Shown: in pieces, positions 43,524 to 52,330 of the stretch
Layout of the letters: each line of letters starts with the position of its first letter
How positions within the stretch are numbered: the first letter of the stretch is position 1
NCBI GenBank assembly: GCA_965223305.1
Contig: CBDCWT010000007.1
Coordinates: 1 to 64,000 of the forward strand
Reading direction: 5' to 3'
From: CBDCWT01 sp965223305
GTDB taxonomy: Bacteria; Planctomycetota; Planctomycetia; Pirellulales; Pirellulaceae
DNA: 64,000 nt
Program-made: the position numbers and the translations under genes
Notes under the pieces: model-generated
Told to the model about the DNA's origin: nothing
What the model saw: the letters and a program-made list of their open reading frames with translations, nothing else
Database searches by the model: none

Positions 43524-44756
43524 ATGACGCACGCGAGTTCGCAGGAGCCGTTCTCTGTTACGGCGCTAACCCACCTCCTGAAGGAAACCGTCGAGGCGGC
43601 CTTTCCTTCGATTTGGATCTGGGGCGAGGTGACCAACGTCTCCAGCCCTCGTTCGGGCCACATCTACTTCACGCTCAAGGACGCGGGAGCGCAGATCCGT
43701 GCCGTGATTTGGCGAAGCGCCGCAAGTCGCCTGCGATTCCAGCTCGAGGACGGGATGGAGGTCGTCTGTGGCGGTGGTCTCGACCTCTATCCGCCTCGTG
43801 GTAGCTACCAATTGGTGGTGCAAACAGTCGAGCCGCGTGGTCTGGGTGCTCAGCAACAGGCCTTGCGGCAGCTCCAAGCGCGTCTGGCGGCCGAGGGCCT
43901 TTTTGCCTCGCAACACAAGCGGTCACTGCCCCGGTTTCCTCAGCAGATTGCCCTGGTGACCAGTCCGACGGGCGCGGCGATTCGCGACTTCTGCGAAGTG
44001 GCCGCGCGGCGATGGAGCGCGGAGATCGTGGTGATTCCTGTTCGCGTTCAGGGCGTCGGTGCTGCCCAGGAGATCGCGGCGGCGATTCAAGCCGTCGATC
44101 GCCTGCAGCCGGCTCCTGATGTGATGGTGGTCGGCCGTGGTGGCGGTAGCGCCGAAGATCTCTGGGCCTTCAATCACGAAGCGGTGGTGCGGGCCATCTT
44201 TGCTGCACGCGTTCCGGTCGTTTCCGCCGTAGGGCATGAGATCGACGTTACGCTCTGCGATCTCGTGGCGGACGTACGCGCGCTCACTCCGTCCGAGGCG
44301 GCAGAGTTGGTGGTCCCGGCTCGTGAGGAGTTGGTTCATCAACTGGATCGTCACCGTCATCGGATGGCGGCTTTGTTGCGAGCTCGAGCGGTCGCTGCGC
44401 GGAGCAGGTTGCAATCGATCGCGGAAAGTCGTGTGTTTCGCCGCCCTCACGAGCGGTTGCAGCTGTGGACGCGCCGCTTGGACGAATGCGAGTCGCGGAT
44501 GGCGCGGGCGATGCGGGTCCTGCATCGTCGCTCGTCTGAACGTGTTGGCAACGCCGCGGTCCGCTTGGAGGCGCTAAATCCTCTGGCCGTTTTGGCGCGT
44601 GGATACTGCATCGCCCAGCGATCGGATGACGGTCGGATCATCGTGGATGCGCAGCAGGTGATGCCGGGCGATCGGATCACAACAACGTTGGCGGAGGGGA
44701 CGGTGACGAGCCGAGTCGAGCAGATCGGGAAGAGTGCAGGAACTCCGAGCGGGTGA
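43524..44756 (+). CDS. xseA: Exodeoxyribonuclease VII large subunit
   Basis: A 410-residue catalytic subunit of ExoVII, which degrades single-stranded DNA. An OB-fold domain (IWIWGEVTNVSSPRSGHIYF and YFTLKDAGAQIRAVIW, residues about 30-95) precedes the catalytic core, with IALVTSPTGAAIRDF, VMVVGRGGGSAEDLWAF, VVSAVGHEIDVTLCDLVAD and ALTPSEAAELVVP, then a coiled coil. ALNPLAVLARGYCI near the end is also typical. The ATG at 43524 is used; a GTG six bases upstream is possible. xseB follows 52 bases downstream. Confidence 0.96.
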   Translation: MTHASSQEPFSVTALTHLLKETVEAAFPSIWIWGEVTNVSSPRSGHIYFTLKDAGAQIRAVIWRSAASRLRFQLEDGMEVVCGGGLDLYPPRGSYQLVVQTVEPRGLGAQQQALRQLQARLAAEGLFASQHKRSLPRFPQQIALVTSPTGAAIRDFCEVAARRWSAEIVVIPVRVQGVGAAQEIAAAIQAVDRLQPAPDVMVVGRGGGSAEDLWAFNHEAVVRAIFAARVPVVSAVGHEIDVTLCDLVADVRALTPSEAAELVVPAREELVHQLDRHRHRMAALLRARAVAARSRLQSIAESRVFRRPHERLQLWTRRLDECESRMARAMRVLHRRSSERVGNAAVRLEALNPLAVLARGYCIAQRSDDGRIIVDAQQVMPGDRITTTLAEGTVTSRVEQIGKSAGTPSG

Positions 44757-44808
44757 TGCAGCAGATCGCAGCAGCTCGTAACGACGACAGTGAAAACGGG
44801 AGACGGAA

Positions 44809-45201
44809 ATGACGGAAACAGGGCCGACTGCCCAGGGCGGGAACGAAGAGGAGCTTGGGAGCCGTTCGGCGGAGCCGTCGTTCGAGGCGGCGATGCAGCA
44901 GCTCGAGCAGCTGACCAGGCGGCTCGAGGATGGCGATTTAGGATTGAGCGAGTCGTTGGCCTGCTACGCTGAGGGTATCGAGCTGATCAAACAGTGTCAC
45001 GGCATGTTGCGGCACGCAGAACAGAAAATCTCCCTACTCACAGAGATCGACGACTCGGGAAGTGCGAAAACCGAGCCATTCGACGAGGCGGCGATGACCC
45101 TTGAGGAGAAGCAGCAGGCGCGTGGCCGCCGGCGGTCTCATCGCAGCAGCCCTCCTGCACTGGATGACTCCGACATGGACATCCAGAAGGGCCTATTTTA
45201 G
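44809..45201 (+). CDS. xseB: Exodeoxyribonuclease VII small subunit
   Basis: A 130-residue protein; residues 23-90 are the XseB helical hairpin (FEAAMQQLEQLTRRLEDGDL, then LSESLACYAEGIELIKQCH and AEQKISLL). It binds the XseA coiled coil to complete ExoVII. The protein is longer than usual (about 80) owing to an acidic N-terminal extension of 20 residues and a polar C-terminal tail of 40 residues. It lies between xseA and ispA, a well-known order. Confidence 0.93.
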   Translation: MTETGPTAQGGNEEELGSRSAEPSFEAAMQQLEQLTRRLEDGDLGLSESLACYAEGIELIKQCHGMLRHAEQKISLLTEIDDSGSAKTEPFDEAAMTLEEKQQARGRRRSHRSSPPALDDSDMDIQKGLF

Positions 45202-45244
45202 AATTGAACTATCGAATGTGGCTTCGATTTCCCATAAGCCTACG

Positions 45245-46138
45245 ATGGTACAGAGTCCGGTCAGTTCATTTCAGGATTACGCTTGCCAGCTTCGAGCGGA
45301 AATCGACGCAGCTTTGGACGGCTACAGCACGTTCGACGACGACTGTCCTCCGACGCTCTGCGAGGCGATTCGCTACAGTCTGCTGGCACCCGGCAAACGC
45401 CTGCGGCCGCTGTTGGTGTTTTTGGCGGCTGAGGCATGTGGTGGCGATCGCGGCCGCGCTGTTCCCGCCGCTTGCGCCATCGAGATGGTCCATACCTACT
45501 CGTTGATTCATGATGACTTGCCGTCGATGGACGATGATGACATGCGGCGGGGCCGGCCGAGCTGTCACGCCCGTTTTGGCGAGGCGACTGCGATTTTGGC
45601 TGGTGACGCTCTGCTTGCCAGGGCGTTTGAGCTGCTAGCTGGCTTGGAGCCGCCCCAGCTGGCGGCCAGTTGTTGCCGCGAATTGGCTGCGGCTGCGGGG
45701 GCCTCGGCGCTCGTCGGCGGCCAGGCGGATGACTTGGCTGTTGAGTTCTCCCAAGCGGGGCTCGAGCAGCTGGAGCGGATTCACCGCCGTAAGACGGGCG
45801 CCATGTTCCGCGCCGCTGTCGGTCTGGGCGGCATAGTAGCGGGGGCCGGTGAGGGTGCCCGGGAGTTGCTGGATCGTTACGGCCAGTGTGTCGGGCTCGC
45901 CTTTCAGATCACGGATGATCTCTTGGATGTCGGAGGTGACGAGGCGGTGGCTGGCAAGCGGACCGGCAAAGACCGTCAGCGTGGCAAGTTGACGTTCCCC
46001 CTGCTGTTGGGGGAGGACGAGAGTAGGCACCGCGCCGCCGAGCTGATTGAGGCGGCGAGCGCGGCAGCTCGACAACTGGGCGCTAAAGCAGCTCACCTGG
46101 AGTCGCTTGCCCGCTTTGTGTTGAAAAGGGACCGTTAA
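45245..46138 (+). CDS. ispA: Farnesyl/geranyl(geranyl) diphosphate synthase
   Basis: A polyprenyl synthetase of 297 residues that condenses isopentenyl diphosphate with allylic diphosphates. The two aspartate-rich motifs are SLIHDDLPSMDDDDMRRGRP (first) and FQITDDLLDVGGD (second), with PGKRLRPLLVFLAAE and GKRTGKDRQRGKLTFP. The chain length (C15 or C20) is not evident: the residues before the first motif read VHTYSLIHDD, as in FPP synthases. ATG at 45245 is used because the open upstream frame (from 45101) overlaps xseB. It is followed by dxs after 3 bases. Confidence 0.93.
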   Translation: MVQSPVSSFQDYACQLRAEIDAALDGYSTFDDDCPPTLCEAIRYSLLAPGKRLRPLLVFLAAEACGGDRGRAVPAACAIEMVHTYSLIHDDLPSMDDDDMRRGRPSCHARFGEATAILAGDALLARAFELLAGLEPPQLAASCCRELAAAAGASALVGGQADDLAVEFSQAGLEQLERIHRRKTGAMFRAAVGLGGIVAGAGEGARELLDRYGQCVGLAFQITDDLLDVGGDEAVAGKRTGKDRQRGKLTFPLLLGEDESRHRAAELIEAASAAARQLGAKAAHLESLARFVLKRDR

Positions 46139-46141
46139 GCG

Positions 46142-48031
46142 ATGCACAACCTGTTATCACAACTTGATTCCGCAGCACCCTTACAAGAGATGTCGACGCG
46201 CGAGTTGGATCAACTCGGGGACGAGATTCGCGACGTCCTTTGCAGCTTGCTGTACGACCGTTCTGCGCACTTTGCTTCCAACCTAGGTGTCGTGGAGCTC
46301 TGCTTGGCTCTGCATAGCGTCTTCGATTTCCGCCACGACCGTTTGATCTGGGACACGGGGCACCAAGTCTATCCGCACAAGTTGGTGACGGGCCGGTACC
46401 ACGAATTCAGTTCGATTCGTACCAAGGGCGGGTTGATGGGATACCCGAACCCTAATGAGAGCGAGTACGACTTGTTTATGACCGGTCACGCCGGCTGTAG
46501 TATCTCCACGGTGTTGGGACTCAAGACGGGAGACGATCTAGTCGGTGAATCCCGGCACGCCGTAGCGGTGATTGGCGACGGAGCGTTCCCCTCGGGTATC
46601 GTCCACGAGGCCATGAACAACGCCGGTGGGTTGCGCAAGAAGCTGTTGGTCATTCTCAACGACAACAAGATGTCGATTTGTCCCCGTGTGGGCGGGTTGG
46701 CGAGCTACCTTGACCGGCTGCGCACGAATCCTTTCTATACGGGCCTCAAGACGGAGGTCGTCAAGGCGTTAAACTGCGTACCCGTGTTAGGAGATCCGGC
46801 TGAGCGTTTCTTGGCTCAGGTGAAGGAGGGCGTCAAAGCGGGCTTACACGGCGGGATGCTCTTCGAAGAGTTAGGTCTGCGGTACATCGGACCGATCGAC
46901 GGGCACAACATTCCGGTACTGCGCAAGTACTTGAAGATGGCCCAGGTTCAGGAGGAGCCGATGCTGTTGCACGTGGTGACCGAAAAAGGTCATGGATTTC
47001 AACCCGCCGCCGAAGATCCGGTTTTCTTTCATACTCCGCCTGCTTTCGAGAACCAAGATGGTCGTCCGGTGCCCAAGGCCAAGCCGGCCAGCAAGCCGTA
47101 CACGCACTACGCCAGTGCGGCGATTCGCGACCAGATGCTGCGCGATGCCCGCGTTACGGTGATGACCGCAGCTATGTGCCAAGGGAACAAGCTGGAAGTG
47201 ATCCGTGACGAGTTCCCGGACCGCTTCTTTGATACAGGCATCTGCGAGTCACACGCAGTGGCCTTTGCTGCTGGCCAAGCGAGGGCGGGGTTGCGGCCCA
47301 TCGTCGACATCTACAGCACCTTCCTGCAGCGCAGCTACGACCAGATTTTTCAGGAGGTGGCGTTGCAGAACCTCCCCGTGCTGTTTGCACTGGATCGCGC
47401 AGGCTTAACCGGTCCAGACGGACCGACTCACCATGGCGTCTTTGACTTGGGCTACATGCGGGCCTTCCCCAACATGGTCGTGATGGCCCCCGGGGATGCA
47501 GCCGATCTCCAGGCGATGATCGAGTTTGGGATCTCCCACAACGGCCCTTGTTCGATCCGGTATCCGAAGGCGGCCGCGGAGACCTTGCAGGACCAACGGG
47601 CTGAGGTCGAGTTGGGACGGGCCGAGGTACGCCGGTGGGGAACCGACGGTACCATCCTCTGCTGTGGAACACTGTTGAGCAACTGCCTGGCCGCGGCCGA
47701 GTTGCTGGCAGAGGAAGGAATGGACGTCGGCGTTGTCAACGCACGCTTTGTGAAACCACTGGACCGGCAGATCATCGCCCGAGCTCTCCGCGACACACCA
47801 TTTCTGTTGACCGTCGAGGAGGCGGCGTTGATGGGTGGGTTTGGCAGCGCCGTCCTGGAAGCAGCCAATGATGCCCGGCTTGATACACGCCGCGTCCGCT
47901 GCTTGGGCCTACCCGATCGGTTCATCGAGCACGGCGAGCGAAACGAACTGCTGGCCGAACTGGGACTGCATGCTGAGGGCATCGCGGAGACCTGCCGGGA
48001 GTGGGCGAGCTCGCTGCTGAGAAGTGCTTAG
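46142..48031 (+). CDS. dxs: 1-deoxy-D-xylulose-5-phosphate synthase
   Basis: Condenses pyruvate and glyceraldehyde-3-phosphate, with thiamine diphosphate, into DXP, the first step of the MEP isoprenoid route. The 629-residue protein has WDTGHQVYPHKLVTGR, HAGCSISTVLGL, VAVIGDGAFPSGIVHEAMNN (ThDP-binding GDG), LNDNKMSI, FDTGICESHAVAFAAGQA, YSTFLQRSYDQI and the C-terminal transketolase domain (EEAALMGGFGSAV). It lies immediately after ispA, joining precursor supply to prenyl-chain formation. Confidence 0.96.
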   Translation: MHNLLSQLDSAAPLQEMSTRELDQLGDEIRDVLCSLLYDRSAHFASNLGVVELCLALHSVFDFRHDRLIWDTGHQVYPHKLVTGRYHEFSSIRTKGGLMGYPNPNESEYDLFMTGHAGCSISTVLGLKTGDDLVGESRHAVAVIGDGAFPSGIVHEAMNNAGGLRKKLLVILNDNKMSICPRVGGLASYLDRLRTNPFYTGLKTEVVKALNCVPVLGDPAERFLAQVKEGVKAGLHGGMLFEELGLRYIGPIDGHNIPVLRKYLKMAQVQEEPMLLHVVTEKGHGFQPAAEDPVFFHTPPAFENQDGRPVPKAKPASKPYTHYASAAIRDQMLRDARVTVMTAAMCQGNKLEVIRDEFPDRFFDTGICESHAVAFAAGQARAGLRPIVDIYSTFLQRSYDQIFQEVALQNLPVLFALDRAGLTGPDGPTHHGVFDLGYMRAFPNMVVMAPGDAADLQAMIEFGISHNGPCSIRYPKAAAETLQDQRAEVELGRAEVRRWGTDGTILCCGTLLSNCLAAAELLAEEGMDVGVVNARFVKPLDRQIIARALRDTPFLLTVEEAALMGGFGSAVLEAANDARLDTRRVRCLGLPDRFIEHGERNELLAELGLHAEGIAETCREWASSLLRSA

Positions 48032-48224
48032 GAGTCGCCCAAAAACAAGTTGGCGATATTCGTCCTGCTCACCCCCCCTGCCCTGCTGTTCTTGCTGTGC
48101 GAGCTGGGAGAGGAAACAGATAGTCGCCAACGTTTTGTTATTTGTTGTGCAGCGCCTTAGCACGAATTAATTGACGAGCGATGCTGCCCGGGCGAAGAAA
48201 TTTTGAAGTTGCGCATTTCGGCTC

Positions 48225-48474
48225 AATCGGAAGCGCGAAGCGTGAGTTTTGATGTTGCGCATTTCGCCTCAATCGTAACCCGAAGCGTAAGCGAGGGAAT
48301 TGTTTACGTTGGTACACCAACTCTCCCTCGCTGACGCTTCGGGTTCCGAAAAGCCAGGCAAATTCGTCGCCCTCAGCCCGCCAAACTGTGAAAAGCGCAA
48401 CATCAAAAAGCGTAAGCGAGGGAATCACTTGGGTTGGTACACCAACTCCTCCTCGCTGACGCTTCGGGTTACGA
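48225..48474. repeat. Hairpin repeats of the AACCCGAAGCGTAAGCGAGG type
   Basis: Two large hairpins (about 48276-48346 and 48407-48474), each with right arm CCTCGCTGACGCTTCGGGTT, plus flanking half-arms and TGAAGTTGCGCATTTCGCC-type linkers. They fill the 547-base gap between dxs and nadK. Frames over them read TRSVSEG in reverse and are not genes. Confidence 0.9.
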
Positions 48475-48578
48475 AAAACACCGTGAATCCGCTATCTTGT
48501 GCCTGCAGGAAGGCGAAAAGCGCAACATCAAAACGAAGAAACTTGGGCTCAACACTCTGTACGTGAAACCTGCGCGAG

Positions 48579-49439
48579 ATGGTACGTCCTAAAGTCTTCT
48601 TGTTGGGCAGTGGCGATCGAGCCAATGTTCGTGACCAGGCCGAGACGCTCCGGCCGCTGATCGAACGGCATGCGAAGATCGTGCTGGAGGACTTGGAATT
48701 CGAGCGCGACCTGAGCGAGCTGACTGCCGATCTTGCGATTGTGCTCGGTGGTGACGGTTCGATCTTGCGCGCGGCCCGGCAGATGGGTGAAGCGCAAGTT
48801 CCGGTTGTCGGGGTCAATTTGGGGAAGCTGGGATTCCTGGCTGATCTTTCTGTCACACAGTTTCAACAGGTGTTGCCGGAGATTTGCAGCGGAGCGTGCC
48901 AAGTCGTCGAGCATCTCATGTTGGAATGCCGGGTGATTCGGGGCGAGCAGATCCGTCATCGCGAGTTGGGATTGAACGAGATGGCGATTCTCGCAGGTCC
49001 GCCCTACCGTGCGTTGGACTTTGATCTCTACGTTGACTCAGAAATGGCAACGACCTATAGTTGCGACGGCCTGATTATTGGGACGCCCGTCGGCTCCACA
49101 GCTCACAGTTTGTCGGCAGGCGGGCCAATATTACGGAAGGACCTGCAGGCCTTTGTGATTTCACCGATCAGCCCACATACGTTGACGGTCCGCCCGGTTG
49201 TCGACGCGGCTGATCGAACCTACGACGTGGTCGTCCGCGAGCCGGGTGGACACACTTCGGTGGTCGTTGACGGCAACGTGATTTGCGCGTTGACGTCACA
49301 GGACCGGGTCAGTGTGCGGCGGGCAACCCCGACATTTCAGCTGGTCGAAGTGGCGGGACACACCTACTACCGGACTTTGCGAGAGAAACTTGGCTGGGGT
49401 GGCAACATCCGCCGCCAGCCAAGAGCCTCGGCCGAGTAG
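48579..49439 (+). CDS. nadK: NAD kinase
   Basis: A 286-residue enzyme phosphorylating NAD to NADP. Signature IVLGGDGSILRAARQM (GGDG) at about 55-70, NLGKLGFL, ELGLNEMAIL, TTYSCDGLIIGTPVGSTAHSLSAGGPI and ISPISPHTLTVRPVV are all present and in order. The ATG is at 48579. It is a single gene, separated from dxs by a repeat cluster. Confidence 0.96.
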   Translation: MVRPKVFLLGSGDRANVRDQAETLRPLIERHAKIVLEDLEFERDLSELTADLAIVLGGDGSILRAARQMGEAQVPVVGVNLGKLGFLADLSVTQFQQVLPEICSGACQVVEHLMLECRVIRGEQIRHRELGLNEMAILAGPPYRALDFDLYVDSEMATTYSCDGLIIGTPVGSTAHSLSAGGPILRKDLQAFVISPISPHTLTVRPVVDAADRTYDVVVREPGGHTSVVVDGNVICALTSQDRVSVRRATPTFQLVEVAGHTYYRTLREKLGWGGNIRRQPRASAE

Positions 49440-49548
49440 CTTGGCGATCCTCTTGTTGCAGCGGCCTTGCTGGGCTGAACGAATGTGCTGGACCAGCAAC
49501 GATCGATCTGTCTCTGAAATGGGCGAGCGTGACTCTGCGACAAAAACC

Positions 49549-49573
49549 GGACGCTAACGTGTTCCGGCTAATT
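49549..49573. repeat. TAAC-loop hairpin, third arm variant
   Basis: Arms CCGGACGC and GTGTTCCGG around TAAC, followed by CTAATTT. Compared with the copy at 2252-2272, an arm base changed but pairing is kept by a G-U wobble. Confidence 0.7.
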
Positions 49574-49642
49574 TCTTACTCCCAAAATCAAACTCGTTGA
49601 TTTGTTCTTGAACAATTTGTCTTATCGCACGGATGTGAAACG

Positions 49643-50575
49643 ATGAAACGACTTCTCACTTGCTCCTGCTGTGTCGTACTGGTCTCACTCTGGGCCATGC
49701 GCCTGTCCGCTCAGGAAACAACGGCGGACTCTCCTGGCCCCGCGGCTGCGGGCAGCCCAACGCCGGCGACGAGTCCCGCGGCGGAAGAGACGAAGTACTT
49801 GCTGCGATACCAGTTTTCAGAGGGAGAGAAAGTGCGCTGGGAGGTGACGCACTTAGCGACGACGGAAACCCAAATCCAAGGAAATACCCAATCTTCGAAG
49901 TCGCGCAGCGTTTCGACCAAGGTCTGGCAGATTGACTCGATCAGCGATGAAGGAAACATCACCTTCACTCATTCGGTCGAGAATGTCGATATGTGGCAGA
50001 AGCTCTCTGACCGGCCCGAGGTACGCTACAACAGCGCCGAGGACGAAGAGGTGCCGAGCGAGTACGAGCAGGTTGCCAAGACGATTGGCGTTCCGTTGAC
50101 GAGCGTCACCATCAGCGCGGAAGGCCGGTTGATCGAGCGTGACAGCCGCGGGGGTCAAACCAACTTTGGGCTAGGCGACATCGTAATGCTCCTCCCGCCG
50201 AAGCCAGTGCAGGCTGGGAGTAAGTGGCATGAGCCGGCTGAAATACAGCTTCGTGAGCCAAGCCAGCGTATGAAGCGGATCAAGATCCGCAAGCTCTATA
50301 CGCTGAAGAAGGTTCAGACCGGCGTCGCGAGCATCGAGGTCAAAACCGAAGTCTTGACACCAATTCGAGATGCGAGCCTGAAGGCTCAGCTAGTTCAACA
50401 GATCGCCGATGGAACCGTCAAATTTGATGTCGACGCGGGGCGGGTGATATCCCGCCAAATGGACTGGGACGAAACAGTGATTGGTTTCAATGGCAACGAT
50501 AGCTTGATGGAGTATCAAGCGCGTTTTAAGGAGAAACTACTTCCTGCCACGCCGCGGACGGCGCGGAGGAAGTAA
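49643..50575 (+). CDS. Exported hypothetical protein (DUF6263-like)
   Basis: A 310-residue protein with a cleavable signal (LLTCSCCVVLVSLWAMRLSA before QETT), then a Pro/Ala/Ser-rich linker. The mature part (about 50-300) is beta-rich: YLLRYQFSEGEKVRWEVTHL, VWQIDSISDEGNITFTHSVE, GDIVMLLPPKPVQAGSKWHE, DVDAGRVISRQMDWDETVIG. This layout matches a family of exported planctomycete proteins I associate with DUF6263; function unknown. Its last 50 bases overlap the end of the convergent vWA lipoprotein gene. Confidence 0.7.
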   Translation: MKRLLTCSCCVVLVSLWAMRLSAQETTADSPGPAAAGSPTPATSPAAEETKYLLRYQFSEGEKVRWEVTHLATTETQIQGNTQSSKSRSVSTKVWQIDSISDEGNITFTHSVENVDMWQKLSDRPEVRYNSAEDEEVPSEYEQVAKTIGVPLTSVTISAEGRLIERDSRGGQTNFGLGDIVMLLPPKPVQAGSKWHEPAEIQLREPSQRMKRIKIRKLYTLKKVQTGVASIEVKTEVLTPIRDASLKAQLVQQIADGTVKFDVDAGRVISRQMDWDETVIGFNGNDSLMEYQARFKEKLLPATPRTARRK

Positions 50576-52208
50576 AGCGTTCCAGTTGCCGTGCTTTGTC
50601 CACCAGCACGAGGAACTCGGCTCGATGGCCGTGAGGGTCAGCGCCGCGGGCGGCAGCCGCCATTTTCCGCACAGCTGCGTAGGTGGTCTGGCCGCGGTAC
50701 TTCGAATTCCGTAGCAGCATCCCAAACGAAGCAACGGCTGCGGAAAAGCGGAAGTCATCAGACGCCTGCTCGAACGGAGCAGCTTCGTTCGGCACGCGGT
50801 GAACCATGAGCTGGCTTGCTACTGCTGCGGGACGTTTGTAGCGAACCTTGAGCGTCAGCAGTTCGTGCGTTGCTGCGGCGGTCGACAGCTGGCGTGGTGT
50901 TTGATAACGCAGCGGGTCGACCAACGGATCGGCCGCCTCGTCTGGGCCGAGCATCGCGAGCTCGTAGAGTGCGGTGACCGTGTGTCCAGCCCCTACCTCT
51001 CCCGCGTCGATGCGATCGTTGTTGAAATCTGCGGCCTCTAGCGCGCGATTCTCGTAGCCAATCAGACGGTAGGAGGCGACCCGTGCCGGATTGAACTCGA
51101 CTTGGATCTTGACGTCCTTGGCAATCGTGACCAAGGTGCTCTCGATTTGTTGCCCCAGGACTTTCTCCACTTCTCGCTCGGTGTCGATGAAGGCATAGTT
51201 GCCGTTCGCTCGATTGGATAGTTCCTCCAGCAGCGCGTCGTTATGGTTGCCCATCCCAAAGCCAAGTACGGTCAGGAAGATTCCGTGTTCGGCGTTCTCT
51301 TGGGCGAGCCTCACGAGCGCCGCGGGGCTCGTGACGCCGAGATTGAAGTCCCCGTCGCTGCAGAGGAGGACACGGTTGACGCCCCCCTCGATGAACTGGT
51401 TCCTGGCCATTCGATAGGCCAGTCGAATTCCCTGGCCACCGTTTGTCGATCCGCCGGCGTGCAGTTGTTCGAGCGCTGCCTCGATCAGCTCGTGACGATC
51501 TCCCGGAGTGGACGGCAGCACCGTCCCTGCGGCGCCTGCGTAGACCACGATGGCGACCCGATCTTGTGCGCCCAACTGAGTGACTAGCTTTCGCATGCCC
51601 CGCTTGACCAGCGGGAGCTTGTCGGCGTAGTCCATCGATCCAGATACGTCCAGCAGGAACACCAGGTTGTACGGAATCTGTTGACGATCGACGCTGCGGC
51701 CCTTGATGGCAACTCGCACGAGGCGATGTTCGCGGCACCACGGAGCCGCCGCCGTTTCGACGTGCAACGCGAAGGGATCGTCTCCTTGAGGAGGTGAGTA
51801 GTTGTAGGGAAAGTAGTTGACGAATTCTTCGATGCGTACGGCATCCGGCGGCGGCAGGACGTTCTGCTCGAGCAGGAACATCCTCGTCTTGGCGTAGGAC
51901 GCAGTGTCGACGTCGATCGAAAACGTGGAGAGCGGTTGGTCGGCCACCCGGACAAAGGGATTTTCGACGATCAAGTTAAAGCGGTCTCCTGGCATTTCCG
52001 GTCCGCTCCCCTCGCCGGGCAGATCGGATGGCGCCGCGGCGCTGTCCATGAGTTCGACGTAGGCTGCGGCCTGGTCGGCCCGGCCGAAGTTTGCCGGCGG
52101 CGACGCGGCGCCAGTTCGATCCGGCGCGCTGCCGGCAGAGCCTCCGCTGCAGCCTGCGACAAGTGAGAGGAGCAATACCGAGATCGTCAGGGACAGTCTG
52201 GTAGTCAT
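50526..52208 (-). CDS. vWA-domain lipoprotein of the YfbK type
   Basis: A 560-residue protein. A lipoprotein signal (LTISVLLLSLVAGCSGG) anchors it to a membrane. Residues about 80-160 are the YfbK-type N-terminal region (NPFVRVADQPLSTFSIDVDT, then VRIEEFVNYFPYNY). Residues about 175-350 form the vWA domain with an intact metal site (NLVFLLDVSGSMDYAD). The C-terminal 180 residues are the DUF3520 region (KIQVEFNPARVASYRLIGYE, ELLTLKVRYKRP). YfbK proteins are of unknown function. The start ATG is at 52206-52208. It is convergent with the DUF6263-like gene. Confidence 0.88.
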   Translation of the reverse strand: MTTRLSLTISVLLLSLVAGCSGGSAGSAPDRTGAASPPANFGRADQAAAYVELMDSAAAPSDLPGEGSGPEMPGDRFNLIVENPFVRVADQPLSTFSIDVDTASYAKTRMFLLEQNVLPPPDAVRIEEFVNYFPYNYSPPQGDDPFALHVETAAAPWCREHRLVRVAIKGRSVDRQQIPYNLVFLLDVSGSMDYADKLPLVKRGMRKLVTQLGAQDRVAIVVYAGAAGTVLPSTPGDRHELIEAALEQLHAGGSTNGGQGIRLAYRMARNQFIEGGVNRVLLCSDGDFNLGVTSPAALVRLAQENAEHGIFLTVLGFGMGNHNDALLEELSNRANGNYAFIDTEREVEKVLGQQIESTLVTIAKDVKIQVEFNPARVASYRLIGYENRALEAADFNNDRIDAGEVGAGHTVTALYELAMLGPDEAADPLVDPLRYQTPRQLSTAAATHELLTLKVRYKRPAAVASQLMVHRVPNEAAPFEQASDDFRFSAAVASFGMLLRNSKYRGQTTYAAVRKMAAAARGADPHGHRAEFLVLVDKARQLERFTSSAPSAAWQEVVSP

Positions 52209-52330
52209 GATTGGCGCTGACCTTTCGCGATGCCCAGCTGGAGGGGGAAACAGCTTGTTCGCTCATACGGATGCGCCGACAGCCTTGGTTATTCCCGCCA
52301 AGCAGCCACTTTTCGTCTAGACTGAGGTGG

